This document shows positions 17,766 through 26,575 of a stretch of DNA of 64,000 bases, one piece after another (position 1 is the first letter of the stretch; each line of letters opens with the position of its first letter). Origin of the DNA: an uncultured Bacteroidales bacterium (GTDB taxonomy: Bacteria; Bacteroidota; Bacteroidia; Bacteroidales; Bacteroidaceae); assembly GCA_937916465.1 (NCBI GenBank), contig CALFTK010000019.1:8603-72602 (forward strand), in the 5' to 3' direction. Below the pieces are notes generated by a model that had not been told where the DNA came from, did not search any database, and was given only the letters and a program-made list of their open reading frames with translations. Position numbers and translations under genes: made by a program.

Positions 17766-18710
17766 TTATTGATTTGCAAGCCAGTTTTCTACATTTTTGC
17801 GGATACGTTCCTCAATATTTTCCGATTCGGCTTTCACAAATGATTCGCCTGTAATATGTTCGTAAAGTTCTATATATCTTTCAGATACACTCTCTACATA
17901 TTCATCAGTCATTTCCGGAACTGTCTGTCCCTCTTTGCCCATAAAATCGTGTTCTATAAGCCACTGACGAACAAACTCCTTTGAAAGTTGCTTCTGTGGT
18001 TCACCCTTTTCAAATTTTTCCTGATAGCCATCTGCATAGAAGTAACGCGATGAATCCGGTGTATGTATTTCATCTATCAGATAAATCTTACCGTCACGTT
18101 TTCCAAATTCATACTTGGTATCTACAAGAATAAGACCTTTTGATGCTGCAATCTCAGAACCTCTTTTAAATAGGGCACGTGTATATTGCTCCATCAGTTC
18201 ATAATCTTCTTTGCTAACCAAACCCTGAGCAATTATCTCTTCTTTTGATATATTTTCATCGTGACCTTCGTCAGCTTTTGTTGTAGGAGTTACCAATGGC
18301 TCCGGGAAACGTTCGTTCTCATGCATTCCTTCTGGTAGAATATTACCACAAAGGTTGCGACAACCTGACTTATAGTCACGCCAAGCAGAACCTGTCAGAT
18401 AACCGCGAATAATCATCTCTACGCGGAATCCTTCACACTTCAGTCCAACAGTAACCATTGGGTCAGGAGTAGCCAGTTTCCAGTTTGGAACAATATCTGC
18501 TGTAGCATCCAAAAAACTTGCAGCTATCTGATTCAAAACCTGTCCCTTAAAAGGGATACCTTTGGGTAAAATGACATCAAAAGCCGATATACGGTCTGTA
18601 GCAACCATAACCAACTTATCATCAACATCATACACGTCACGTACCTTACCGTGATATACACTCTTTTGTCCTTTGAACTGATAGTCAGTTCTTGTCAATG
18701 CTTTGCTCAT
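17766..18710 (-). CDS. purC: SAICAR synthase
   Basis: Phosphoribosylaminoimidazole-succinocarboxamide synthase: CAIR + aspartate + ATP to SAICAR. The 314-residue length matches the long PurC form. Visible are YHGKVRDVYDVDDKLVMVAT (nucleotide-binding strand pair), TDRISAFDVILP, GYLTGSAWRDYKSG, the VDTKYEFGK segment and DEIHTPDSSRYF (catalytic/Mg Asp and Glu). It overlaps the 3' end of phoH by 26 nt and lies 6 nt before aroE, so all three are co-translated from one mRNA. Confidence 0.95.
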   Translation of the reverse strand: MSKALTRTDYQFKGQKSVYHGKVRDVYDVDDKLVMVATDRISAFDVILPKGIPFKGQVLNQIAASFLDATADIVPNWKLATPDPMVTVGLKCEGFRVEMIIRGYLTGSAWRDYKSGCRNLCGNILPEGMHENERFPEPLVTPTTKADEGHDENISKEEIIAQGLVSKEDYELMEQYTRALFKRGSEIAASKGLILVDTKYEFGKRDGKIYLIDEIHTPDSSRYFYADGYQEKFEKGEPQKQLSKEFVRQWLIEHDFMGKEGQTVPEMTDEYVESVSERYIELYEHITGESFVKAESENIEERIRKNVENWLANQ

Positions 18711-19677
18711 CTTGTTTACTATTTTCTTTTAATTTTTTATTCTTCTGTTCAAACTGTTCGTAGGCTTCTACCACTCTGGTCACAAGCTTATGACGAACTA
18801 TATCTCGTTTATTCATTCTTATAATGCTCAGGCCATCAATATTTTTAAGTACATCCAATGCCTGTATCAGACCTGATGTTTGTGATGGTGGCAAATCTAT
18901 CTGGGTTAAATCGCCGGTAACTATCATTTTAGTATTCCAGCCCATACGGGTTAGAAACATCTTAATCTGCTGCGGAGTGGTATTCTGAGCCTCATCCAAA
19001 ATTACAACGGCGTCATTCAGAGTTCTACCACGCATAAATGCCAATGGAGCTATCTGAATGATATTCAAATCCATATATTCTTTAAGTTTTCCCGTAGGAA
19101 TCATATCTTGCAACGCATCATACAAAGGTTGCAGAAACGGATCTATCTTTTCCCGCATATCACCCGGCAGGAAACCCAATTTTTCTCCGGCTTCCACTGC
19201 AGGCCTACATAACACAATACGTTTTACCTCTTTATTCTTCAAAGCCCTGACTGCAAGTGCAATGGCTGTATAGGTTTTACCGGAACCGGCCGGACCAATG
19301 GCAAAAATCATATCGTGTGTAGTATAATCATCAACTATCTTTTTCTGATTATCGCTACGGGGAATGATAGGACGACCTGTCACGCCAAAAAGTATTACAT
19401 TGGAACTCTTTTCGCCATTAGGTTCCTGACCATTCACTATATCAACAATATTCTCCTCTTTAAGTGAATTATACTTATTGCAGTATTGTTCCAGTTTTAC
19501 AAGTACATCTTCAAATCTGGAAAGTTCGGCATTATCACCCATAACACGCAATACACTATCACGTGCCACAATTCTTAATTTAGGAAACAATGCCTTTAAA
19601 AGCTGCATATTAGAGTTGCCTGCTCCGTAAAACAGAACGGGCTCCACATCTTCCAAAACAAAGTGCTTTTCTATCAT
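18685..19677 (-). CDS. phoH: PhoH-family ATPase
   Basis: Cytosolic PhoH/YbeZ-type P-loop ATPase, often linked to RNA metabolism and ribosome maturation. The 330 residues contain a KH-like N-terminal segment (FPKLRIVARDSVLRVMGD), Walker A GPAGSGKT at about residues 128-135, Walker B VVILDEAQNTTPQQIKMFLT, MIVTGDLTQIDLP, and a Lys-rich tail. The start MIEKHFVLED agrees with homologues; a -7 box TAACTTTG ends only 4 nt before it, so the mRNA is probably leaderless. First gene of phoH-purC-aroE-purM. Confidence 0.93.
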   Translation of the reverse strand: MIEKHFVLEDVEPVLFYGAGNSNMQLLKALFPKLRIVARDSVLRVMGDNAELSRFEDVLVKLEQYCNKYNSLKEENIVDIVNGQEPNGEKSSNVILFGVTGRPIIPRSDNQKKIVDDYTTHDMIFAIGPAGSGKTYTAIALAVRALKNKEVKRIVLCRPAVEAGEKLGFLPGDMREKIDPFLQPLYDALQDMIPTGKLKEYMDLNIIQIAPLAFMRGRTLNDAVVILDEAQNTTPQQIKMFLTRMGWNTKMIVTGDLTQIDLPPSQTSGLIQALDVLKNIDGLSIIRMNKRDIVRHKLVTRVVEAYEQFEQKNKKLKENSKQDEQSIDKN

Positions 19678-19681
19678 ACTG

Positions 19682-19689
19682 CAAAGTTA
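19682..19689 (-). promoter_or_regulatory. phoH -7 box directly before the start codon
   Basis: Minus-strand TAACTTTG at 19689-19682 matches TAnnTTTG and ends 4 nt before the ATG at 19677. A good -33 element was not found at the usual distance. Transcription would start at or next to the ATG. Confidence 0.55.
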
Positions 19690-19747
19690 CTCAATAACTC
19701 CGTTTATACTACACTGAGAATGAATCAAGTTATCAACAACCACCATT

Positions 19748-20332
19748 TTAGCCTATAAGATGACCTATATTTCCGGTAAACAGTTTCACAGCTATTGCCA
19801 ACAGAATAATTCCAAAGAACTTTCTGAAGATGTAAATCAAACCTTTACCCATCTTCTTCTCCAGCCAATCAATAGATCTTAACACTATGAAAATAAACAG
19901 GATGTTAAGAGCTAATGCTATCATAATGTTAATTGTGGCATATTCAGCTTTAAGTGAAAGCAGAGTAGTGAAAGAACCTGCACCTACTATCAGTGGGAAC
20001 ACCAAAGGAACAATTGAGGATACACCCTGCGGACTATCATCATATTTAAAAATGTGAATATCGAAGATCATTTCGAATCCTATTGCTAAAATAACCATTG
20101 AACCGGCTACAGCAAAAGACTGAATATCTACACCAAACAGAGATAGTACACCATCGCCCATAAAGTAGAACAACACCAACAAGAACCAGGAAATAAGGGA
20201 TATTTTACTGGATTCTATAGGTCCGGTCTTTCTCTTCAAATCTATTATCACAGGTATGGAACCTACAATATCCAAAATGGCGAACAATACAACGAATGCT
20301 CCTGCAATCTCCTTAAAATCTATACCAAACAT
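19748..20332 (-). CDS. MarC-family integral membrane protein
   Basis: Six-helix inner-membrane protein, 194 residues, of the MarC/UPF0056 family (function unsettled; the early link to antibiotic resistance was not upheld). Marks are FVVLFAILDIVGSIPVIIDL in helix 1-2, AGSMVILAIGFEMIF, and VPLVFPLIVGAGSFTTLLSL in the second half. A longer frame reaches an ATG at 20386, but a minus-strand -7 box TACCTTTG lies at 20364-20371, so I start at 20332 (MFGIDFKE). No operon partner. Confidence 0.82.
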   Translation of the reverse strand: MFGIDFKEIAGAFVVLFAILDIVGSIPVIIDLKRKTGPIESSKISLISWFLLVLFYFMGDGVLSLFGVDIQSFAVAGSMVILAIGFEMIFDIHIFKYDDSPQGVSSIVPLVFPLIVGAGSFTTLLSLKAEYATINIMIALALNILFIFIVLRSIDWLEKKMGKGLIYIFRKFFGIILLAIAVKLFTGNIGHLIG

Positions 20333-20491
20333 AGCGTCATTTATAAGTAAATAAATTGTACTCCAAAGGTAGTGCAAAGCATTCAAACAAAAAACAAACT
20401 ACACTGAAATTTTCAATAAATACTCTAAAACCGAATACAACCATAATTTCTCAAATTCTTTATCACTAAAAAATGTTTCCGGTCAAATATG

Positions 20492-20522
20492 TTGTTAAGT
20501 ACTCGTCTGGTAACTATATTTG
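20492..20522 (+). promoter_or_regulatory. Promoter of GFO/IDH/MocA gene
   Basis: TATATTTG at 20515-20522 (-7) with TTG at 20492-20494, 20 bp upstream (-33). It excludes an ATG at 20473 and supports the start at 20542. Confidence 0.6.
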
Positions 20523-20541
20523 CAAAAAAAAGAGACATAAC

Positions 20542-21531
20542 ATGAAAGTAGGTATATTAGGAACAGGGTGGATAGCCGACAAAATGGCAGTAACATTAAC
20601 CGGTTTAGATAAAAAAGAGGGTATAGAATTGTATGCAGTAGCATCACGTAGTAAGGAGAAAGCAGAAAAATTCGCTGCAGACTGGAAAATGCCAAAAGCA
20701 TACGGATCATATCAGGCATTAGTGGAAGACCCAGCTGTAGATTTGGTATATATTGCAACTCCTCATTCACATCACTATGACAATTCAGTTATGGCTATAG
20801 AGGCCGGCAAAGCCGTTCTTTGTGAAAAAGCATTTACAGCCAATGCCGCAGAGGCAAAAAAACTTATAGAACTGGCACATCAGCGCAAAGTTCTTATTAC
20901 AGAGGCTATCTGGACCAGATACATGCCATTATCATTAAAAGTAAATGAACTGTTAAAACAGGGAGTAATAGGCGAACCACAACAACTGAGTGCCAGCCTT
21001 AGCTATCCAATGGCACAAAAAGAGAGAATATTGCGTCCTGAACTATGTGGCGGCACACTTCTGGATATAGGTGTATATTGCATCAACTTTGCCAGAATGT
21101 ATTTTGGAACCGATATAGAAAAGGTAACGTCCGAATTTGTAATCGGCGAAACAGGAATGGACATGCAAAATAGTATTGCATTCCATTACAGAGATGGCAA
21201 GATGGCCAATCTTCAATCAAGTGTAATGTGCCGTTGTGACAGAAAAGGATTAATATGTGGAAGTGAAAATTATCTTACAGTAGATAACATAAACTGTCCG
21301 GAAAAAGTAACAGTTTGGGACGATTACAAACCTATTGCCGAATTCTATCCACCTTCAAATCAGGTAACAGGGTATGAATATCAGGTTATGGCTTGCCGAG
21401 ATGCGTTACGCGACGGATTAATAGAATCACCATATATGCCTCATAATGAAACAATTGCCATAATGCAACAGATGGACGAACTGCGTGCAGAGTGGGGTGT
21501 AAAGTACCCGAATGACCTTCGTGTTTTATGA
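20542..21531 (+). CDS. GFO/IDH/MocA-family NAD(P)-dependent oxidoreductase
   Basis: Cytosolic dehydrogenase of 329 residues acting on a sugar or cyclitol. The Rossmann domain opens with KVGILGTGWIADKMA; then VYIATPHSHHYDNSVMA, the catalytic-lysine motif CEKAFTANA (EKP-like, Lys kept, Pro replaced by Ala), GGTLLDIGVYCINFARM (DxGxY) and a C-terminal beta-sheet substrate domain. It resembles the dihydrodiol/xylose-dehydrogenase-like branch, but the substrate is not clear. ATG 20542 is used because the promoter overlaps the upstream in-frame ATG. Monocistronic by context. Confidence 0.85.
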   Translation: MKVGILGTGWIADKMAVTLTGLDKKEGIELYAVASRSKEKAEKFAADWKMPKAYGSYQALVEDPAVDLVYIATPHSHHYDNSVMAIEAGKAVLCEKAFTANAAEAKKLIELAHQRKVLITEAIWTRYMPLSLKVNELLKQGVIGEPQQLSASLSYPMAQKERILRPELCGGTLLDIGVYCINFARMYFGTDIEKVTSEFVIGETGMDMQNSIAFHYRDGKMANLQSSVMCRCDRKGLICGSENYLTVDNINCPEKVTVWDDYKPIAEFYPPSNQVTGYEYQVMACRDALRDGLIESPYMPHNETIAIMQQMDELRAEWGVKYPNDLRVL

Positions 21532-21590
21532 TAAACAGAAACAGATTTTTATAAATTCTGTATAATTAAAACATTTTGGATGGGTATTAT

Positions 21591-21621
21591 TTGTTTCTGA
21601 TTTCAAGATAAACTACTTTTG
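21591..21621 (+). promoter_or_regulatory. Promoter of malY-like gene, almost no leader
   Basis: TTG at 21591-21593, 20-bp spacer, TACTTTTG at 21614-21621: a full Bacteroidota promoter. The ATG is at 21629, only 7 nt after the -7 box, so the 5' leader would be about 0-4 nt. Confidence 0.65.
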
Positions 21622-21628
21622 CGCCATT

Positions 21629-22804
21629 ATGGATAGAATAACTTACGATTTCGAAAATATTCCCTGCCGTTTTGGAACCAATTCATTGAAATGGGATGCT
21701 TTAGAGAGCAGATATGGTCATAAAGACCTGCTTTCCATGTGGATAGCAGATATGGATTTTTGCACACCGCAATTCATTATTGATGCCCTGCAAGAGCGTC
21801 TGCACCATGCAGTATTGGGTTACACAATGCCGGGTGATGAGTGGAGCAAAGCCATAATAGAGTGGCTGAATAGTCGTCATAATTGGAGAATTGACAACAA
21901 TTGGTTAGGGTTTATTCCGGGAATTGTAAGAGGTATTGCATTTGTAATCAAGGCATTTACTAACCCTGATGACAAAGTGATGGTAATGTCGCCGGTGTAT
22001 CATCCGTTTTTTCACGTTGCTGAAGACAACGGCCGCTGTCCCGAATATTGCCCTCTGACAATAAAAGATGAACAATACTACATCGACTTCAACTTGTTTG
22101 AAGAGAGAGTAAAGAATTGCAAGATATTCATTTTAAGCAATCCGCATAACCCCGGAGGTCGTGTATGGACCAAAGAAGAACTTCAACAAATGGCATCTAT
22201 CTGCCACAAACACAATGTTATAGTAATATCTGATGAGATTCATGCAGACCTCACCTTGAAGCCCTACAAACACTATCCTTTTGCTACAGTCAGTAAAGAG
22301 GCAGAAGAGTGTAGTATAACCTTTATGTCGCCAAGCAAGGCTTTCAACACGCCCGGTATCATATCATCATACAGCATAGTACCCAATGAAGCAATTCGCG
22401 AACCGTTCTATAACTATATGACAGCCAGCGAATTGAATCAGGGTAACCTCTTTGCTTATATAGTTCCTGCTACTGCATATTCAGAACGTGGTACAGACTG
22501 GTTGGACCAAGTGTGCGAATACATATCAGACAATATTGCTTTTGTGGAAAATTATCTTACAAATGAACTACCTGTACTGAATATGATAAGACCACAGGCA
22601 TCATTCCTGATATTCCTTGATTGTCGCAAATTGGAATTATCACAACCGGAACTTGAAAACCTGTTTATTGAAAAGGCAGGGTTAGCACTCAATACAGGCA
22701 CTATGTTCGGACCGGAAGGGAAAGGCTTTATGCGTATGAACATAGCCACTTCGAGAAGCACCATTCTGGAGGCCTTGGAGAGAATCAAAAAGGCTATAGG
22801 ATAG
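21629..22804 (+). CDS. MalY/PatB-type PLP-dependent C-S lyase or aminotransferase
   Basis: Fold-type I PLP enzyme of 391 residues, closest in pattern to MalY/PatB (cystathionine beta-lyase activity, methionine/sulphur metabolism). The family opening (YDFENIPCRFGTNSLKWD, then LSMWIADMDF) is clear; SPVYHPFF, LSNPHNPGGRVWTKEEL, Asp202 in SDEIHADL (PLP nitrogen) and the Schiff-base Lys237 in FMSPSKAFNTPG follow. The start is fixed by homology even though the -7 box ends 7 nt upstream. It could be a lyase releasing H2S/thiols or an aminotransferase; the sequence alone does not decide. Ends 10 bp from convergent trmD. Confidence 0.9.
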   Translation: MDRITYDFENIPCRFGTNSLKWDALESRYGHKDLLSMWIADMDFCTPQFIIDALQERLHHAVLGYTMPGDEWSKAIIEWLNSRHNWRIDNNWLGFIPGIVRGIAFVIKAFTNPDDKVMVMSPVYHPFFHVAEDNGRCPEYCPLTIKDEQYYIDFNLFEERVKNCKIFILSNPHNPGGRVWTKEELQQMASICHKHNVIVISDEIHADLTLKPYKHYPFATVSKEAEECSITFMSPSKAFNTPGIISSYSIVPNEAIREPFYNYMTASELNQGNLFAYIVPATAYSERGTDWLDQVCEYISDNIAFVENYLTNELPVLNMIRPQASFLIFLDCRKLELSQPELENLFIEKAGLALNTGTMFGPEGKGFMRMNIATSRSTILEALERIKKAIG

Positions 22805-22814
22805 GGGATTACAA

Positions 22815-23492
22815 CTACTCTTCCAACAGGTCAGGGCGTAGTCTTTTGGTACGCTCCAATGATTGTTGCAATTCCCATTCGCTTATCTTGGCCTGATTAC
22901 CGGACAACAGTATCTCCGGTACCTTCCAACCATTATAATCGGCAGGTCTTGTATATACAGGTGGAGCCAGAAGATTATCCTGAAAGCTATCAGACAGAGC
23001 AGATTGTTCATCGCTGAGCACACCTGGTATAAGCCTTACAACACTGTCAGCAATAACAGCTGCAGCCAGTTCTCCACCGGTCAGCACATAATCACCTATA
23101 CTAATTTCTCGGGTAATCAGGTGTTCTCTTATTCTATAATCAATCCCCTTATAATGACCGCATAAAATAATGATATTCTGCATCATAGACATCTCATTCG
23201 AAATCTTTTGATTAAGTGTCTGACCATCGGGCGATGTGTATATAACCTCATCATAATGACGTTCAGATTTAAGCGATGAAATAAGTCTGTCAATAGGCTC
23301 AATCTTCATTACCAGGCCTGCACATCCACCAAAAGGATAATCGTCAGTCTTGCGGTGTTTGTCGGTAGTATAGTCTCTAATATCGTGCAGATGAATATCA
23401 GCCAAACCGGCCTTCTGTGCCCTGGCCATCATAGAACAATTAAAGAAACCCTCCAGCATATCTGGAAAAACCGTAAGTATATCTATGCGCAT
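22815..23492 (-). CDS. trmD: tRNA (guanine-N1-)-methyltransferase
   Basis: SPOUT-class methylase that makes m1G37 in tRNAs with G36, preventing +1 frameshifting. 225 residues, normal length. The trefoil-knot SAM site is visible in LCGHYKGIDYRI and ISIGDYVLTGGELAA; the N-terminus MRIDILTVFPDML and the loop DYPFGGCAGLVMK (with TTDKHRKTDD) are typical. It stands alone here rather than in the rpsP-rimM-trmD-rplS operon seen in many bacteria. A variant -7 box TAAATTCG lies about 27 nt upstream (23519-23526). Confidence 0.95.
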   Translation of the reverse strand: MRIDILTVFPDMLEGFFNCSMMARAQKAGLADIHLHDIRDYTTDKHRKTDDYPFGGCAGLVMKIEPIDRLISSLKSERHYDEVIYTSPDGQTLNQKISNEMSMMQNIIILCGHYKGIDYRIREHLITREISIGDYVLTGGELAAAVIADSVVRLIPGVLSDEQSALSDSFQDNLLAPPVYTRPADYNGWKVPEILLSGNQAKISEWELQQSLERTKRLRPDLLEE

Positions 23493-23611
23493 AATAATCC
23501 AATTATCGTTTCAAGGCGCGAATTTAGTGCAATTTAAAAGAATAAAGAAACATACTCATTACATTTTGACTTTATAGTCTTAAAAACCTATGCAGTTTTA
23601 CAAAAAAACAG

Positions 23612-23619
23612 TACTTTTG
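23612..23619 (+). promoter_or_regulatory. ligA promoter -7 box
   Basis: TACTTTTG matches TAnnTTTG; the ATG lies 33 nt downstream at 23653. No good TTG was found at the -33 distance. Confidence 0.5.
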
Positions 23620-23652
23620 TAAGTCAATAAAGAAAGCGGACGAACAAAGCTA

Positions 23653-25662
23653 ATGGACCCAAAAGAGAGAATATTAGAGTTAAGAGAGACTTTACATAGG
23701 CATAATTACCTTTACTATGTAAAGAATTCGCCCGTTATTTCCGATTTTGAATTTGACACCCTGATGCACGAACTGCAAGATTTGGAACTTTTTCATCCAG
23801 AACTTTTTGATCCAAATTCACCTACACAGAGAGTAGGCAGCGATATTAATACCCAAAAAGGGGGCTTCAAGCAGGCTGAACACAAATATCCCATGCTATC
23901 TCTGGATAACACCTATTCGGAACAGGAGGTAGCCGATTTTTTTAATCGTGTATCAGAACTGCTGAACGAACCATTTGAAATATGTTGCGAACTAAAGTAT
24001 GACGGTCTCTCTATATCATTATCATATCAGAATGGCAAACTAATTCAAGCCACTACTCGCGGAGATGGAGTAAAGGGCGATATAGTAACAGATAATGTAA
24101 AGACTATCAGAACAATACCATTAATATTAACAGGTTCTGATTATCCCTCAGAATTTGAGGTCCGCGGAGAGATACTTATGCCATGGACATCGTTTGAAAA
24201 ACTAAACGAAGAACGTGCAAAAAATGATGAACCACTCTTTGCAAACCCAAGAAATGCTGCATCGGGTACGCTAAAACTGCTCAATTCAGCCGAAGTAGGC
24301 AGAAGAAAGTTGGACGCATATCTCTACTATTTATTGGGGGAAGATCTGCCTTATGACGGACATTACGAAAACATGATGTACCTGTCCGGATTGGGTTTTA
24401 AAGTGACAGACCATATAAGAAAGTGCTCCACCATTGACGAAGTTATGGAATACATAACCTACTGGGATACAGAGAGAAAGAATCTTCCTATTGCAACAGA
24501 CGGAGTAGTCCTTAAAGTCAATTCATTGCGTCAGCAACGTAATTTAGGATATAAGGCCAAATCGCCCAGATGGGCCATTGCATACAAATTTCAGGCAGAA
24601 AAAGCCTTGACAAGATTAAACAGTGTTTCGTATCAGGTTGGCAGAACCGGCGCAATAACTCCTGTGGCAAATCTTGACCCTGTACAGTTGTCTGGAACTA
24701 CTGTAAAACGTGCATCACTGCACAATGCAGACATAATTGAGGGTATGGACCTACACATAGGCGATATGGTTTATGTAGAGAAAGGAGGCGAGATAATACC
24801 AAAAATTACAGGAGTTGATATGGATTCACGTTCATTCATGATGGGCGACAAGGTAGAATTCATAAAATACTGCCCGGAATGTGACAGCAAACTTATTCGA
24901 TACGAAGGAGAAGCTGCTCATTACTGTCCAAACATAAACGGATGCGCTCCGCAGATAAAAGGCAGAATAGAACATTTTGCAAGCAGAAAAGCTATGAACA
25001 TTGATGGAATGGGTCCGGAAACAATAGACAATTTCTTCAATGTAGGGCTTATAAATGATATTTCAGACCTTTACAACCTTAAAGTAAAGGATTTGTATCG
25101 TTTAGAACGCATGGGTATCAAATCGGCTGAAAATCTGATAAATAGCATTGAGAATAGCAAGGCAATACCTTTTGAAAGAGTACTATTCGCACTTGGAATA
25201 CGCTTTGTAGGCGAAGTAGCAGCAAAAAAATTGGCTAAAGCCTTCAAGAACATAGAAAAATTGATGTCAGCAACAGCCGAAGAACTGATAGCTGTAAACG
25301 AGATAGGAGAAAAAATTGCACAAAGTGTAATAGATTTCTTTGCAGAAGACAAGAACAGAATTCTGGTTGAAAAATTAAGCAATGCAGGATTGCAGTTCTC
25401 AATAGAAGAGACAGAAAACAACTCCTTTAACAGTAAGTTAGAGGGCAAAACCATAGTGATAAGCGGAGTTTTTGAGAAACATTCACGAGATGAATACAAA
25501 GCAATTATTGAAAATTGTGGAGGTAAAAATTCCGGCAGCATATCTTCAAAGACCAGCTTTATACTGGCCGGTGACAATATGGGTCCATCAAAGAGGGAAA
25601 AGGCTGAACAGCTTGGAATTCCTCTTATAAATGAAACCGATTTTTTGAAAATGATTGAATAA
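23653..25662 (+). CDS. ligA: NAD+-dependent DNA ligase
   Basis: Seals nicks in replication and repair. 669 residues with the full LigA layout: Ia domain with YYVKNSPVISDFEFDTLM, adenylated Lys115 in CELKYDGLSIS, RGDGVKGDIVTDNV, OB fold with VGRTGAITPVA, the C4 zinc finger (CPECDSKL, YCPNINGC), helix-hairpin-helix repeats (IDGMGPETI, ERMGIKSAENLI, LFALGIRFVGEVAA) and a C-terminal BRCT domain from about residue 593 (LEGKTIVISGVFE). All key residues are intact. dapA starts 22 nt after its stop, so the two may be co-transcribed. Confidence 0.97.
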   Translation: MDPKERILELRETLHRHNYLYYVKNSPVISDFEFDTLMHELQDLELFHPELFDPNSPTQRVGSDINTQKGGFKQAEHKYPMLSLDNTYSEQEVADFFNRVSELLNEPFEICCELKYDGLSISLSYQNGKLIQATTRGDGVKGDIVTDNVKTIRTIPLILTGSDYPSEFEVRGEILMPWTSFEKLNEERAKNDEPLFANPRNAASGTLKLLNSAEVGRRKLDAYLYYLLGEDLPYDGHYENMMYLSGLGFKVTDHIRKCSTIDEVMEYITYWDTERKNLPIATDGVVLKVNSLRQQRNLGYKAKSPRWAIAYKFQAEKALTRLNSVSYQVGRTGAITPVANLDPVQLSGTTVKRASLHNADIIEGMDLHIGDMVYVEKGGEIIPKITGVDMDSRSFMMGDKVEFIKYCPECDSKLIRYEGEAAHYCPNINGCAPQIKGRIEHFASRKAMNIDGMGPETIDNFFNVGLINDISDLYNLKVKDLYRLERMGIKSAENLINSIENSKAIPFERVLFALGIRFVGEVAAKKLAKAFKNIEKLMSATAEELIAVNEIGEKIAQSVIDFFAEDKNRILVEKLSNAGLQFSIEETENNSFNSKLEGKTIVISGVFEKHSRDEYKAIIENCGGKNSGSISSKTSFILAGDNMGPSKREKAEQLGIPLINETDFLKMIE

Positions 25663-25684
25663 CCTGAAATAATATAATAAGACG

Positions 25685-26575
25685 ATGAACAAAGAGAACC
25701 CTTTTATGGGATTAGGCGTTGCATTAGTAACTCCATTTAATGAAGATGGCAGCATAGATTGGAACATGTTTGCAGAACTTATTGAGTTCCAGATTGCCAA
25801 TGGTACCGATTACCTTTGCATATTAGGTACAACAGCAGAAACTCCAACATTGACAGAAGAGGAAAAACACGAAATAGTAAACAAAGCCATCAAACAGATA
25901 GACGGCAGAATTCCAATAATGGTAGGTTGCAGTTCAAACTGTACAGCAACCGTATTACAACAGATAAAACAGTATGAAATAGATGGAGTAGATGGAATAC
26001 TGACAGCAGTTCCATACTACAACAAACCATCACAAGAGGGTATTTATCAACACTTTAAGGCTATTGCTGAGAATTGTAGCAAACCTATCGTATTGTATAA
26101 TGTTCCTGGCAGAACAGGCGTAAACATGACAGCAGCCACCACGCTGCGCATAGCAAACGAATTCAGCAATGTAATTGCCGTAAAAGAGGCATCAGGCAAT
26201 TTGGAACAGTTCAAAGAGATAGTAGCCGGTAGCCCTGCCCATTTCAAAGTAATATCGGGTGATGACGGACTTGCTTTCGATGCAATGCAACATGGTGTTA
26301 TTGGTGTAATATCTGTCATGGGAAATGCTATACCCAAGACATTCAGCACAATGATACATCATCTGCAAAACAGTGAAATAGAAGCTGCGGCAGCCATACA
26401 TGAACAGTTGAAGCCATTGTATTCACTTCTCTTTACCGAGGGTAATCCTCCGGGAATAAAGGCTCTAATGGCATCACGCGGCATGATAAAGAATGTATTA
26501 CGTTTGCCACTTGTTCCTGTAAGCAAAGCAACACACGAACAGACAATACAAGCATTTGCAAACATCAAATTATGA
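25685..26575 (+). CDS. dapA: 4-hydroxy-tetrahydrodipicolinate synthase
   Basis: Condenses pyruvate with aspartate semialdehyde, first step of the lysine/diaminopimelate branch. 296 residues, TIM barrel. The Schiff-base lysine is Lys167 (IAVKEASG); Tyr138 (VLYNVPGRTG) and Thr49/Thr50 (LGTTAETPTL) complete the proton relay. The C-terminal part shows NPPGIKALM, usual for DapA. Cytosolic. The M23 peptidase gene overlaps its stop by 4 nt (ATGA), linking cell-wall precursor synthesis with a cell-wall hydrolase-like protein. Confidence 0.96.
   Translation: MNKENPFMGLGVALVTPFNEDGSIDWNMFAELIEFQIANGTDYLCILGTTAETPTLTEEEKHEIVNKAIKQIDGRIPIMVGCSSNCTATVLQQIKQYEIDGVDGILTAVPYYNKPSQEGIYQHFKAIAENCSKPIVLYNVPGRTGVNMTAATTLRIANEFSNVIAVKEASGNLEQFKEIVAGSPAHFKVISGDDGLAFDAMQHGVIGVISVMGNAIPKTFSTMIHHLQNSEIEAAAAIHEQLKPLYSLLFTEGNPPGIKALMASRGMIKNVLRLPLVPVSKATHEQTIQAFANIKL

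Noticed and set aside
25071..25577. 168-codon minus-strand frame inside ligA
   Set aside because: Antisense to the HhH/BRCT region of an intact ligA; composition typical of a shadow frame.
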